From Allotamlana fucoidanivorans (GTDB lineage Bacteria; Bacteroidota; Bacteroidia; Flavobacteriales; Flavobacteriaceae): a DNA stretch of 64,000 bases. The notes below the pieces were generated by a model, which did no database searches, was not told the origin of the DNA, and saw nothing but the letters and a program-made list of their open reading frames with translations. Shown piece after piece: positions 52,840 to 61,606 of the stretch (position 1 is the stretch's first letter; each line of letters begins with the position of its first letter). Location of the stretch: NCBI RefSeq assembly GCF_045788535.1, contig NZ_CP074074.1, positions 2,232,001 to 2,296,000 of the forward strand, read 5' to 3'. The position numbers and the translations under genes are program-made.

Positions 52840-54258
52840 TCCAAGAAATGTAAGCAGGCCATTAATGATTAATATTTCAAAGCCTATTTGGTAACCGTTT
52901 AAAAGCTCTGCTGAATAGCTGTTGAGTAAATATGAAATTAAAGGCGCAATGAGTGCAACTATCCAAACATAGGTGTCTTTCAGTTTTATTTTAGTGAATA
53001 TACCAAGGGCAAATAAACCAAGCAATGGGCCGTAGGTGTATCCTGCCGCTTTAAATAATTCCCAAATAACAGAAACATCCTTAAAGATGGCATCAAAAAG
53101 AACAATAACTACAACCAAAAGGGCGCTAATGAAAACATGAGTGCGTTTTCTAATACGTTTTTGCGCTTCAATAGGTTTTTTATCTAATTCAATAATATCA
53201 ATGCAAAAAGATGTAGTTAAACTGGTTAAAGCAGAATCTGCGCTTGAATAGGCTGCGGCAATTAAGCCAAGTAAAAAAAATGCTGAGGTTAAAATTCCTA
53301 TTTCGGGGAGCATCGCTATAGTAGGGAATAAATCGTCTTTTTTTGCCATAATACCATGCTCATTGGCATATTGGGTTAATAAAAGCCCCAACACTAAAAA
53401 CAAAATGTTTACAAAAATTAATATGATACTGAAAGAAATCATATTTTTTTGCGCTTCTTTTAAATTTTTGCAGGTTAGATTTTTTTGCATCATATCTTGA
53501 TCTAATCCAGTCATGGTAATAGTGATGAATATACCTGCTAAAAAGCTTTTTATGAAATACTGAGCGTCATTTACATTATCAAGAAAGAATACCTTGCTCA
53601 AGGCACTTTCTTTAACATTTGTGTAAATGGAAGATATGTCGTTAAGGTTAAGGGTCGAAGCCAAAAAAGCAATAGTAATAACTACTGAAACCAGCATAAA
53701 CAAGGTTTGTAAGGTGTCAGTAAAAATAATAGTTTTAATGCCGCCTTTAAAGGTGTAAAGCCAAATCAGTCCTATGGTAATAATTACGGTTACAGTAAAA
53801 GGAATATGATATTGATCAAAAATTAATAATTGTAACACTTTAGCCACTAAAAAAAGTCTAAATGAAGCCCCAACGACTCTAGATATTAAAAAGGCAATGG
53901 ATCCTGTTTTATAGCTTACTCTGCCGAAGCGATCTCTCAAATAAGTGTAGATTGAAGTGAGGTTGAGTTTATAATAAATAGGAAGTAACACATAAGCTAT
54001 AACAAGATATCCAAAAAAATAGCCAAACACTACTTGGAGGTAGCCAAACTGTTTTGTTTCAACCGCACCTGGGACCGATATAAAGGTAACGCCAGATAAG
54101 GAAGCACCTATCATTCCAAACGCAACCAAATACCAAGGCGCCGATTTATTTGCTTTGAAAAAAGCATCGTTACTGTCTTCTTTTCCAGTGAAATAGGATA
54201 TTAACATCAAAACGATGAAATAAGAAGCGATAAGAAAAATGATTTGTATTGAGGACAT
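52810..54258 (-). CDS. Sodium:solute symporter (SSF family)
   Basis: 482 residues with about 13 transmembrane helices. SSF motifs include 'FGMIGASLSGVTFISVPGAV', 'RDRFGRVSYKTGSIAFLISR' and 'AAYSSADSALTSLTTSFCID'. It couples sodium entry to uptake of a sugar, amino acid or similar solute; the substrate is not predictable. A TATATTTG -7 element is on the minus strand at 54293-54286. The 3' end overlaps the CoA-binding protein gene by 30 bp in antisense. Confidence 0.92.
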   Translation of the reverse strand: MSSIQIIFLIASYFIVLMLISYFTGKEDSNDAFFKANKSAPWYLVAFGMIGASLSGVTFISVPGAVETKQFGYLQVVFGYFFGYLVIAYVLLPIYYKLNLTSIYTYLRDRFGRVSYKTGSIAFLISRVVGASFRLFLVAKVLQLLIFDQYHIPFTVTVIITIGLIWLYTFKGGIKTIIFTDTLQTLFMLVSVVITIAFLASTLNLNDISSIYTNVKESALSKVFFLDNVNDAQYFIKSFLAGIFITITMTGLDQDMMQKNLTCKNLKEAQKNMISFSIILIFVNILFLVLGLLLTQYANEHGIMAKKDDLFPTIAMLPEIGILTSAFFLLGLIAAAYSSADSALTSLTTSFCIDIIELDKKPIEAQKRIRKRTHVFISALLVVVIVLFDAIFKDVSVIWELFKAAGYTYGPLLGLFALGIFTKIKLKDTYVWIVALIAPLISYLLNSYSAELLNGYQIGFEILIINGLLTFLGLILIRRKQN

Positions 54259-54383
54259 GTATAAAAATTAATGTTTTGAAAAGTACAAATATAAACTTCC
54301 AAAAACCAAATGGAATATCACCTATTTTAATGAAGAATCATTAAAATTAGTTAATGTCATTGTGAAATGTTAAATTCGCCGCC

Positions 54384-55001
54384 ATGGAGTTTTCGTCAAA
54401 ATTATTAGAACGGGCGGTAAATGAAATGTCTCAGTTACCAGGAATAGGAAAGCGGACAGCATTACGTTTGGTTTTGCATATGCTTAAGCAACCTAAAGAT
54501 CAAACTTTAGGGTTAGCAAATGCTTTACAAAATATGCGCAATGATGTGAAATTTTGCACTTCGTGTCACAACATCAGTGATGTGGCACTTTGTGAAATTT
54601 GTTCAAATCCTAATAGGTTGACTGACGTTATTTGTGTAGTAGAAGATATACGAGATGTTATGGCTATTGAGAATACAAGCTCTTTTAAAGGCTTGTATCA
54701 TGTTCTAGGAGGTAAAATTTCTCCAATGGATGGCGTTGGGCCTCACGACCTAAATATTGAGTCTTTAGTAACAAAAGTGGCCAAAGGCCAAGTGAAAGAA
54801 CTTATTTTTGCATTAAGTTCTACCATGGAAGGTGACACTACTAATTTTTATATTTACAAACAAATTCAGCAGTTTAATATAACAACGTCAACCATTGCCC
54901 GAGGGATATCAGTTGGTGATGAATTGGAGTATGCTGACGAAATTACGTTGGGAAGAAGTATAGTAAACAGAATCCCGTTTGAATCTTCGTTAAAACATTA
55001 A
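54384..55001 (+). CDS. recR: Recombination protein RecR
   Basis: 205 residues. It has an N-terminal helix-hairpin-helix ('MSQLPGIGKRTALRLVLHML'), a four-Cys zinc finger ('CTSCHNISDVALCEIC'), a TOPRIM domain ('ICVVEDIRDVMAIENT', 'YHVLGGKISPMDGVGPHDLN') and a C-terminal Walker-like region ('RGISVGDELEYADEITLGRS'). It loads RecA with RecO during gap repair. The glycosyltransferase start is 14 bp downstream, so the two probably share a transcript. Confidence 0.96.
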   Translation: MEFSSKLLERAVNEMSQLPGIGKRTALRLVLHMLKQPKDQTLGLANALQNMRNDVKFCTSCHNISDVALCEICSNPNRLTDVICVVEDIRDVMAIENTSSFKGLYHVLGGKISPMDGVGPHDLNIESLVTKVAKGQVKELIFALSSTMEGDTTNFYIYKQIQQFNITTSTIARGISVGDELEYADEITLGRSIVNRIPFESSLKH

Positions 55002-55015
55002 AAAGAAGTTTAAGT

Positions 55016-56119
55016 TTGAAGTTATCTGTAGTTATTTTAAATTACAATGTTCGGTATTTTTTAGAACTCTGCATTAAGAGTGTACAGGCGGCATTAAAGG
55101 ATATTGATTCTGAAATTATTGTTGTTGATAATAACTCTGAAGATGATAGCTGCAACATGGTAAGAGAACTGTTTTCAGAAGTTATCTTAATCGAGAACAG
55201 AGAAAACTACGGCTTTTCAAAAGGGAATAATATTGGTGTTAAAAAAGCTCAAGGAGAGTACGTGTGCATTTTAAATCCTGATACCGTAGTAGGCGAGGAT
55301 ACCTTTGAAGTTTTATTAAAATTTGCAGAGTCAAAAGAGGATTTAGGAATAGTAGGGTGCAGGCTGATTAATGGCAAGGGAGGTTTTTTACCAGAAAGTA
55401 AGCGTAATATACCATATGTTCAAGCGGCTTTTAAGAAATTGCTAGGAGATTCAAAAGCGTATTATGCACATAATGTACCAAAGGAATCAATATCAAAAGT
55501 AGATATTCTGGTAGGAGCTTTTATGTTACTGAGAAAGAACGTATACAATGAATTAGGAGGTTTTGATGAAGATTATTTTATGTACGGTGAAGATATTGAT
55601 ATCTCTTATAAGTCCTTGCAACAAGGATATCATAATTATTATTATGGCGGTATAACAGTCATTCACTTTAAGGGAGAAAGTACATTACGAGATAAAAACT
55701 ATGCGAAACGTTTTTATGGCGCTATGCAAATTTTTTATAAAAAACATTTCAGGAAAAACATTTTGTATGATCTTATAGTTTGGTTAGGTGTTCAAATAGT
55801 CTATACTTTTAGAACAAAACCAGAGTTGAAGAAAAAAAGAGTACAACAGTATGCTTTTATTTCAAATAAGCAGAATGAGTTATTAAATAAAATCTTGGGA
55901 AAAAATATTTTTTTAATGCAGAAGTTAAAATATTTTTCTGTACCTACAGAAGTTATTTTTGATGCTAATTTTATGTCATATAAAGAAATCATTTGTAATA
56001 TTGAAAAACAAAATAACATAGCTAATACGACTTATAAAATATTGCCAAATAATTCAAAATTTATATTAGGTAGTGATAGTACTATAGATAGAGGAGAAGT
56101 TTTTGTTTTTGATGAGTAA
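55016..56119 (+). CDS. Glycosyltransferase family 2 (TTG start)
   Basis: A 367-residue cytoplasmic GT-A enzyme. 'LSVVILNYNVRYFLELCIKS' is the usual N-terminal strand, 'VVDNNSEDDSCNMVRELF' and 'GYGFSKGNN'-like 'NYGFSKGNNIGVKKAQGEYV' are nucleotide-binding regions, 'ILNPDTVV' is the DxD-like site, and 'FDEDYFMYGEDIDISYKSLQ' is the acceptor/base region. It starts at TTG 55016; the first strand would be lost with any later ATG, so the rare start is well supported. It resembles rhamnosyltransferase-type enzymes that build cell-surface glycans. Confidence 0.9.
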   Translation: MKLSVVILNYNVRYFLELCIKSVQAALKDIDSEIIVVDNNSEDDSCNMVRELFSEVILIENRENYGFSKGNNIGVKKAQGEYVCILNPDTVVGEDTFEVLLKFAESKEDLGIVGCRLINGKGGFLPESKRNIPYVQAAFKKLLGDSKAYYAHNVPKESISKVDILVGAFMLLRKNVYNELGGFDEDYFMYGEDIDISYKSLQQGYHNYYYGGITVIHFKGESTLRDKNYAKRFYGAMQIFYKKHFRKNILYDLIVWLGVQIVYTFRTKPELKKKRVQQYAFISNKQNELLNKILGKNIFLMQKLKYFSVPTEVIFDANFMSYKEIICNIEKQNNIANTTYKILPNNSKFILGSDSTIDRGEVFVFDE

Positions 56120-56155
56120 TTTGAGTATTATCTACTATTCAGCTTTTATTTTTAT

Positions 56156-56163
56156 TATTTTTG
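56156..56163 (+). promoter_or_regulatory. Promoter -7 element of the E2 gene
   Basis: TATTTTTG, matching TAnnTTTG and followed by CAAAA, 37 bp before the ATG. Confidence 0.55.
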
Positions 56164-56200
56164 CAAAATTAAATTAAAAAACAAGGAATACGTTACTAAT

Positions 56201-57526
56201 ATGGCAAGGGTTGAACTTAAGTTACCAAAAATGGGAGAAAGCGTTGCTGAAGCAACCGTAACTACATGGCTAAAAGATGTTGGTGATTCTATTGAAATGG
56301 ATGAGCCCGTTTTAGAAATTGCTACAGATAAAGTAGATAGTGAGGTGCCTAGTGAGGTAGATGGTGTTTTGGTAGAACGACGTTTTAATATAGATGATGT
56401 GGTTCAAGTAGGTCAAGTTTTGGCTATTATAGAGACTGATGGAGACGAAGATACTGAGGGGTCAAATTTAAGTAAAACCGAAGAATCCGCAGAGCCTGAA
56501 ATTCAAGAGGCTGTAGAGCAGGTGATTCAAACTATTTCGGTTGCGGAGCATGCGGTAACGTCTGTAATATCTAGTGAAGAACGTTTTTATTCGCCTCTGG
56601 TAAAAAATATAGCAAAAGAAGAAGGGATTTCGCAAGAAGAGTTAGACGCTATTCAAGGTACAGGAAAAGATGGCAGAGTTACCAAAAATGATATTTTAAA
56701 ATTCATTGAAAATAAGGGTGGTGGTGAACTTCAAGTATCAAAACCACAAGAGGTTAAAAAAGAGGTTACTCCCAGAGAGGCTGTCAAACCAGAAAAGCCT
56801 AGAGTTCTATCAAGCGGAGAAGACGAGATTATAGAAATGACTAGAATGGGTAAGCTTATTGCTAACCATATGGTAGAATCTATTCAAACTTCAGCACACG
56901 TGCAAAGTTTTATTGAAGCTGATGTGACGAATGTTTGGAATTGGAGAAAAAAGGTGAAAGAAGGTTTTATGAAGCGTGAAGGAGAAAATTTAACCTTTAC
57001 TCCAATCTTTATGGAAGTGATTGCTAAGGCGCTTCGTGATTACCCTATGATGAATATTTCGGTACAGAATGATAAAATCATAAAAAAGAAAAATATCAAT
57101 ATAGGAATGGCAGCGGCGTTACCCGATGGTAATTTAATAGTTCCTGTTATAAAAAATGCGGATCAACTAAATTTAGTAGGCATGACCAAACAAGTTAATG
57201 ATTTGGCCAATCGTGCCAGAATGAATAAGTTAAAACCAGATGAAATTCAGGGTGGCACTTATACCGTTACTAATGTTGGGTCTTTTGGAAGCATCATGGG
57301 AACGCCTATAATTAATCAACCTCAAGTAGGTATTTTGGCCTTAGGCGCTATTAGAAAAGTGCCCGCAGTTATTGAAACACCAGAGGGTGATTTTATAGGG
57401 ATTCGTTATAAAATGTTCCTGTCTCATTCCTATGATCACCGTGTAGTCAATGGGGCTTTAGGTGGTATGTTTGTAAAGTCTGTAAAAGATTATTTAGAGG
57501 CTTGGGATGTAAACAGGGAATTATAA
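56201..57526 (+). CDS. 2-oxoacid dehydrogenase E2 (dihydrolipoyl acyltransferase)
   Basis: 441 residues. It has a lipoyl domain (1-80) with lipoyl-Lys44 in 'EIATDKVDSEV', a peripheral-subunit-binding domain (about 128-165, 'SPLVKNIAKEEGISQEELDA'), and an acyltransferase core with catalytic His413 in 'SHSYDHRVVNGALGG'. The substrate is most likely branched-chain 2-oxoacids, since the core resembles that group, although pyruvate or 2-oxoglutarate complexes cannot be excluded. The E1 and E3 genes are not adjacent. Confidence 0.93.
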   Translation: MARVELKLPKMGESVAEATVTTWLKDVGDSIEMDEPVLEIATDKVDSEVPSEVDGVLVERRFNIDDVVQVGQVLAIIETDGDEDTEGSNLSKTEESAEPEIQEAVEQVIQTISVAEHAVTSVISSEERFYSPLVKNIAKEEGISQEELDAIQGTGKDGRVTKNDILKFIENKGGGELQVSKPQEVKKEVTPREAVKPEKPRVLSSGEDEIIEMTRMGKLIANHMVESIQTSAHVQSFIEADVTNVWNWRKKVKEGFMKREGENLTFTPIFMEVIAKALRDYPMMNISVQNDKIIKKKNINIGMAAALPDGNLIVPVIKNADQLNLVGMTKQVNDLANRARMNKLKPDEIQGGTYTVTNVGSFGSIMGTPIINQPQVGILALGAIRKVPAVIETPEGDFIGIRYKMFLSHSYDHRVVNGALGGMFVKSVKDYLEAWDVNREL

Positions 57527-57548
57527 AGTATAGAATTAAAGCACTTAT

Positions 57549-57580
57549 AAACCTAATCATTTATACGGTTAGGTTTTTTT
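57549..57580 (+). terminator. Terminator of the E2 gene
   Basis: AAACCTAA / TTAGGTTT stem (57549-57556 / 57569-57576) followed by T residues. The T tract runs straight into the next promoter. Confidence 0.8.
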
Positions 57581-57587
57581 ATTTTTG
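57580..57587 (+). promoter_or_regulatory. Promoter -7 element of the exonuclease gene
   Basis: TATTTTTG followed by CAC, matching TAnnTTTG; it shares bases with the T tract of the preceding terminator. 31 bp before the ATG at 57619. Confidence 0.55.
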
Positions 57588-57618
57588 CACAAAGCGCAGT
57601 ATAATTAATTAAGAACTA

Positions 57619-58395
57619 ATGCAGTTACACTTAACAAAACCCATTTGTTTCTTTGATTTAGAAACAACAGGTGTCAACATTACAACAGATAGAATTGTAG
57701 AAATATCAGTTTTAAAGATATATCCTAATGGTACGGAAGAAAGTAAAACCTGGTTAGTTAATCCTGAAATGCCTATACCAAAGGAAGTGACAAAAATTCA
57801 TGGTATTACTGATGAGAAAGTGGCCAATGAACCAACGTTTAAAGAGTTGGCTAGAGACATTTACAACATGATAAAGGATTCAGATTTAGGAGGGTTTAAT
57901 TCTAATCGATTTGATATCCCATTACTAGCAGAAGAAATGTTACGTGCCGATGTTGACTTTGATATGAAGAATAGGTTAGCTGTTGATGTGCAAACTATTT
58001 TTCATAAAATGGAGCAACGTACCTTGAGTGCCGCCTATAAGTTTTATTGTAATGAAAGTTTAGAAGATGCGCATAGTGCTGAAGCAGATACCAAAGCGAC
58101 TTATGAGGTGTTAAAAGCGCAAATAGACAAGTATGAAGAGTTGGAAAATAGCACAAAATTTTTAGCCGAGTTTAGCGCCAGAAAGAAGTTTGCAGACTTT
58201 GCAGGATTTATTACTTATAATAAAAAAGGAGAGGAATGTTTTTCTTTTGGGAAACACAAAGGAAAATTAGTAACAGAAGTTCTTGAAAAAGAACCAGGGT
58301 ATTTTGGTTGGTTGCTTAATGCTGATTTTCCATTATATACCAAAAAAGTACTTACAGCCATTAAATTAAGAAGTTTTAATAATAAACTAGGCTAA
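57619..58395 (+). CDS. 3'-5' exonuclease (DEDDh, ExoX-like)
   Basis: 258 residues. The DEDDh sites are Asp13 and Glu15 in 'FFDLETTGVN', Asp in 'SNRFDIPLLAEEM', and His/Asp in 'DAHSAEADTKATYEV'. The C-terminal 'FGKHKGKLVTEVLEKEPGYF' is the ExoX-like C-terminal domain. It degrades single-stranded or mismatched DNA (or RNA) from the 3' end. The domain order is that of exonuclease X, so it is probably a repair or proofreading enzyme. Confidence 0.92.
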   Translation: MQLHLTKPICFFDLETTGVNITTDRIVEISVLKIYPNGTEESKTWLVNPEMPIPKEVTKIHGITDEKVANEPTFKELARDIYNMIKDSDLGGFNSNRFDIPLLAEEMLRADVDFDMKNRLAVDVQTIFHKMEQRTLSAAYKFYCNESLEDAHSAEADTKATYEVLKAQIDKYEELENSTKFLAEFSARKKFADFAGFITYNKKGEECFSFGKHKGKLVTEVLEKEPGYFGWLLNADFPLYTKKVLTAIKLRSFNNKLG

Positions 58396-58468
58396 AATAA
58401 GAGGTTTACTTTTTTTAGGTGGTGTTACACAAGAATCCTTACTTCAAAACCAATGATAAAAATAGATT

Positions 58469-59080
58469 ATGAAGCTGATTTGTATAGGAAGAAATTATGC
58501 AGAGCATATTGAAGAATTGCAAAATGAAAGGCCAGAACATCCAGTGGTGTTTTTAAAACCAGATACCGCTATTTTACTGAAAAAGCAGCCTTTTTTTATT
58601 CCTGATTTTTCTGATGATGTACATTATGAAGTTGAGGTTCTTGTTAAAATTAATCGCGTAGGAAAGTATATAGATAAAAAGTTTGCGCATAAATATTACA
58701 AGGAGATAGGGTTAGGGATAGATTTTACAGCCCGCGATATGCAGAGTCAATTAAAAGCAAAAGGGCTGCCTTGGGAAAAAGCTAAAGCATTTGATGGAGC
58801 CGCTGTAGTAGGTAAGTGGATGGATAAAAATGCTTTTTTAGATATAAACAACATTGAGTTTTCTTTAAAAAAGAACGATAATATTGTGCAAAATGGAAAT
58901 ACAAGCCATATGCTTTGGAAAATTGATGAATTAATAGAATATGTCTCAAAATATTTCACTTTAAAGATAGGAGATATTATATTTACAGGTACTCCAGCAG
59001 GAGTTGGTAAAGTAAATGCTCATGATAAATTAAAGGGGTTTATAGAGAACAATGAGATGTTTTCAATACATGTAAAATAA
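58469..59080 (+). CDS. Fumarylacetoacetate hydrolase family protein
   Basis: 203 residues. FAH fold marks: 'KLICIGRNYAEHIEELQNER', 'DDVHYEVEVLVKINRVGKYI', 'LGIDFTARDMQSQLKAKG', 'AKAFDGAAVVGKW' and 'GDIIFTGTPAGVGKV', with the metal-binding Glu residues in 'HYEVEV'. It could be an oxaloacetate decarboxylase, acylpyruvase or related hydrolase. The Hpt-domain gene starts 1 bp after its stop. Confidence 0.88.
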   Translation: MKLICIGRNYAEHIEELQNERPEHPVVFLKPDTAILLKKQPFFIPDFSDDVHYEVEVLVKINRVGKYIDKKFAHKYYKEIGLGIDFTARDMQSQLKAKGLPWEKAKAFDGAAVVGKWMDKNAFLDINNIEFSLKKNDNIVQNGNTSHMLWKIDELIEYVSKYFTLKIGDIIFTGTPAGVGKVNAHDKLKGFIENNEMFSIHVK

Positions 59081-59081
59081 A

Positions 59082-59423
59082 ATGGAACAGCATTATAAAT
59101 TATTTAGAGTAAAGGAATTAGCAGATAATGATACCGACTTTATAGCGGCGTTGGCTGCAGCTTTTTTAGAAGAAGTGCCCGTAGATGCAGAACGTTTAAA
59201 GAAAGCCGTAGCAGAAGAAGATTATTTTAACGCTTATCAAGCCGCTCATAAAATGAAGCCAACGGTTGATTTGTTTGAATTAGGCGTGCTCGATACTTTA
59301 ATAGAGGTACAGGATTGGGGAAAGTTTGAGAAAAGAGGTGAAGATATATCCTCTCAATTGGCTATTGTAATTTCAGCGGTTGATAATGCTACTGCCGAAA
59401 TAAAATCTGATTTTAATTTGTAA
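59082..59423 (+). CDS. Stand-alone Hpt-domain phosphotransfer protein
   Basis: A 113-residue helical bundle. The phosphorylatable residue is likely His56 in 'NAYQAAHKMKPTVDLFE', which fits the Hpt motif (AHKxK) but lacks the usual Gly-Ser after the Lys. No kinase or receiver domain is fused or adjacent. It is tightly packed between the FAH gene (1 bp) and cinA (2 bp), an unusual place for a phosphorelay protein. Partners cannot be guessed from this window. Confidence 0.8.
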   Translation: MEQHYKLFRVKELADNDTDFIAALAAAFLEEVPVDAERLKKAVAEEDYFNAYQAAHKMKPTVDLFELGVLDTLIEVQDWGKFEKRGEDISSQLAIVISAVDNATAEIKSDFNL

Positions 59424-59425
59424 TT

Positions 59426-60676
59426 ATGTTAGCCGAAATTATAACCATCGGCGATGAACTTCTTATAGGGCAAGTTGTTGATACAAATTCTGCCTTTATA
59501 GCTAAACAACTTAATAAAATTGGGGTTTCTGTATATCAAATAACCTCAATACAAGATGATAAACTACATATTTTACAAGCATTAAAAAATGCAGAAAGCC
59601 GTGTAGATATAATTATTTGTACAGGTGGGTTGGGACCCACAAAAGATGATATTACAAAAAAGACAATAGCAGAATATTTTGAAGACACCTTGGAAAGAAA
59701 CGATGCGGTTCTTGAAAATATTGAAACTATTTGGAAGCAGCATGTGCGGACTACCATGCTACAAGTTAATAGAGACCAGGCGCTTATTCCTTCAAAATCA
59801 AAACCTTTAATGAACCGATTAGGAACGGCACCAGGTATGTGGATTGAAAAGCAGGACAAGGTATTTATTTCATTGCCTGGGGTACCTTATGAAATGACCG
59901 AATTGGTTGATAATGAGGTTATTCCTAAGTTGAAAGAAAAATTTAATTGTCCGTTTATACTTCACAAAACTATGATTGTATATGGTTTAGGTGAAAGTGC
60001 TTTAGCCGACAGAATAGCCTCTTGGGAAGATGCTTTACCTAGTCATATTAAACTTGCGTATTTGCCAAACTTAGGAAAAATGCGATTGCGGTTATCTACT
60101 AAAGGTTCTGATGAAGCACAATTAAAAAAAGACATTCAAGATCAAATCAACAAGGTCATTCCGTTAATAAGAGAAGAGTATGCAGGTTTAGAAGATGAAG
60201 ATGGTTCAGTAGAAGTAGTAATTGCCAAGCAGTTAACAAAATTGGGCGATACTTTAGCTATAGCAGAGAGTTGTACAGGAGGTGCGGTAGCAGAACGGTT
60301 TACTGTGCATTCAGGAGCTTCAGCCTTTTTCAAGGGAGGTTTAGTTACCTATTCGACACAATCAAAGATAAAGGTGTTGCAAGTTCCTGAATCAGATATT
60401 AATACATATTCGGTAGTAAGTGCTCAAGTGGCAGAATCTATGGCTCGGAATGCAAAGGCCTTATTTCAGTCAGATTACGCAATTGCAACCACAGGAAATG
60501 CAGGGCCCACAAAAGGAGATTCTGATGCCGAAGTTGGTACAGTACATATTGCTATTGCAACCAATACAGAGGTGTATTCCCAAGCCTTTAACTTCGGAAA
60601 TTCAAGAATAAAAGTCATTAATAAAGCGGTTAATAAAGCTTTAGAAATGCTCTTGAAAGAAATTTTTAAAAATTGA
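59426..60676 (+). CDS. cinA: CinA: competence/damage-inducible protein A, NMN amidohydrolase
   Basis: 416 residues. It has an N-terminal MoCF-like domain ('IITIGDELLIGQVVDTNSAF', 'TGGLGPTKDDITKKT') and a C-terminal CinA domain ('TLAIAESCTGGAVAERFT', 'ATTGNAGPTKGDSDAEVGTV'), the latter carrying the nicotinamide-nucleotide amidohydrolase site. It has full length and both domains are intact. It is translationally close to the Hpt gene, with 2 bp between stop and start. Confidence 0.95.
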   Translation: MLAEIITIGDELLIGQVVDTNSAFIAKQLNKIGVSVYQITSIQDDKLHILQALKNAESRVDIIICTGGLGPTKDDITKKTIAEYFEDTLERNDAVLENIETIWKQHVRTTMLQVNRDQALIPSKSKPLMNRLGTAPGMWIEKQDKVFISLPGVPYEMTELVDNEVIPKLKEKFNCPFILHKTMIVYGLGESALADRIASWEDALPSHIKLAYLPNLGKMRLRLSTKGSDEAQLKKDIQDQINKVIPLIREEYAGLEDEDGSVEVVIAKQLTKLGDTLAIAESCTGGAVAERFTVHSGASAFFKGGLVTYSTQSKIKVLQVPESDINTYSVVSAQVAESMARNAKALFQSDYAIATTGNAGPTKGDSDAEVGTVHIAIATNTEVYSQAFNFGNSRIKVINKAVNKALEMLLKEIFKN

Positions 60677-60687
60677 CAACATTTTAA

Positions 60688-60717
60688 TTGTCATAATATA
60701 AAGAATTTGTATATTTG
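60688..60717 (+). promoter_or_regulatory. Promoter of the rpmB-rpmG-DUF4295 operon
   Basis: A TTG at 60688-60690 and TATATTTG at 60710-60717, spaced by 19 bases, the consensus Bacteroidota arrangement; followed by CAC. Confidence 0.75.
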
Positions 60718-60758
60718 CACCTCGAATTTAAGCAACAAAGAATTTAAAGTTATATAGA

Positions 60759-60995
60759 ATGTCAAGAGTTTGTGAACTTACAGGGAAGAAGGCAATGGTT
60801 GGAAACAACGTGTCTCATGCATTAAATAGAACTAAGCGCAAATTTAACGCGAACTTAGTGAAGAAACGTTTCTACATTCCAGAGGAAGATAAATGGGTAA
60901 CTTTAAAAGTTTCTACATCTGCTTTAAAAACTATTAATAAAATAGGTATATCTGCAGCAATTAAAGAAGCAAAATCTAAAGGATTTTTAAAATAA
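60759..60995 (+). CDS. rpmB: 50S ribosomal protein L28
   Basis: 78 residues with the L28 pattern 'MSRVCELTGKKAMVGNNVSH' and 'ALNRTKRKFNANLVKKRFYI'. First gene of a short ribosomal-protein operon, 25 bp before rpmG. The 42-base leader after the promoter is short and A-rich. Confidence 0.97.
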   Translation: MSRVCELTGKKAMVGNNVSHALNRTKRKFNANLVKKRFYIPEEDKWVTLKVSTSALKTINKIGISAAIKEAKSKGFLK

Positions 60996-61020
60996 TAGCT
61001 GTATTTAATAAGTAAAAGAC

Positions 61021-61203
61021 ATGGCAAAGAAAGGTAACAGAATACAAGTAATCTTAGAGTGTACTGAGCACAAAGAATCTGGTCAACCAGGAACTTCAAG
61101 ATATATTACTACAAAAAATAAAAAAAATACGCCAGGAAGAATGGAGATTAAAAAATTTAATCCTATCCTAAAGCGTATGACAGTTCATAAAGAAATTAAA
61201 TAA
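61021..61203 (+). CDS. rpmG: 50S ribosomal protein L33
   Basis: 60 residues: 'MAKKGNRIQVILECTEHKES' and 'TKNKKNTPGRMEIKKFNP'. It has a single Cys and no CxxC pair, so it is a zinc-free L33 form. 10 bp before the DUF4295 gene. Confidence 0.97.
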   Translation: MAKKGNRIQVILECTEHKESGQPGTSRYITTKNKKNTPGRMEIKKFNPILKRMTVHKEIK

Positions 61204-61213
61204 GACATAGATC

Positions 61214-61363
61214 ATGGCAAAGAAATCAGTAGCATCATTACAAACAGGATCTAAAAGATTAACAAAAGCAATAAAAATGGTTAAGTCTCCAAAAACAGGA
61301 GCTTACATGTTTGTTGAGTCTATAATGAGTCCAGAAGAAGTTAACGACTTTTTAAAGAAATAA
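61214..61363 (+). CDS. DUF4295 small basic protein
   Basis: 49 residues: 'MAKKSVASLQTGSKRLTKAI' and 'VKSPKTGAYMFVESIMSPEE', ending 'DFLKK'. Small, basic and in a ribosomal-protein operon; the order rpmB-rpmG-DUF4295 is conserved in Bacteroidota. It may be a ribosome-associated protein, but this is only inferred from size, charge and context. Confidence 0.92.
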   Translation: MAKKSVASLQTGSKRLTKAIKMVKSPKTGAYMFVESIMSPEEVNDFLKK

Positions 61364-61386
61364 AAGGTTTCGTTTCAAGATATTAT

Positions 61387-61417
61387 AAGCTGCTTTCATA
61401 TAGAAAGCAGCTTTTTT
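61387..61417 (+). terminator. Terminator of the rpmB operon
   Basis: An 11-bp perfect stem, AAGCTGCTTTC / GAAAGCAGCTT, with a 5-base loop, then a T run. Confidence 0.9.
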
Positions 61418-61422
61418 ATTTT

Positions 61423-61430
61423 TATATTTG
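61423..61430 (+). promoter_or_regulatory. Candidate promoter -7 element of ftsY
   Basis: TATATTTG just after the rpmB-operon terminator. It would give a leader of about 170 bases to the ATG at 61607, which is long but possible. Confidence 0.45.
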
Positions 61431-61606
61431 AATGCTTTTCTGTCAAAATAGCAGAAAAGTAAATATGGTAAGAAAATTGACTACCATGTTTTAAGGTGTT
61501 ATCTGATTGTATATGTAGAATGCGTTTCTGGCAACTTTATAAGGAAGCGTTTTTAACAGATATTTCAATCGTTAATACTATAGCGTTTAACCAACCAAAA
61601 GAGACC

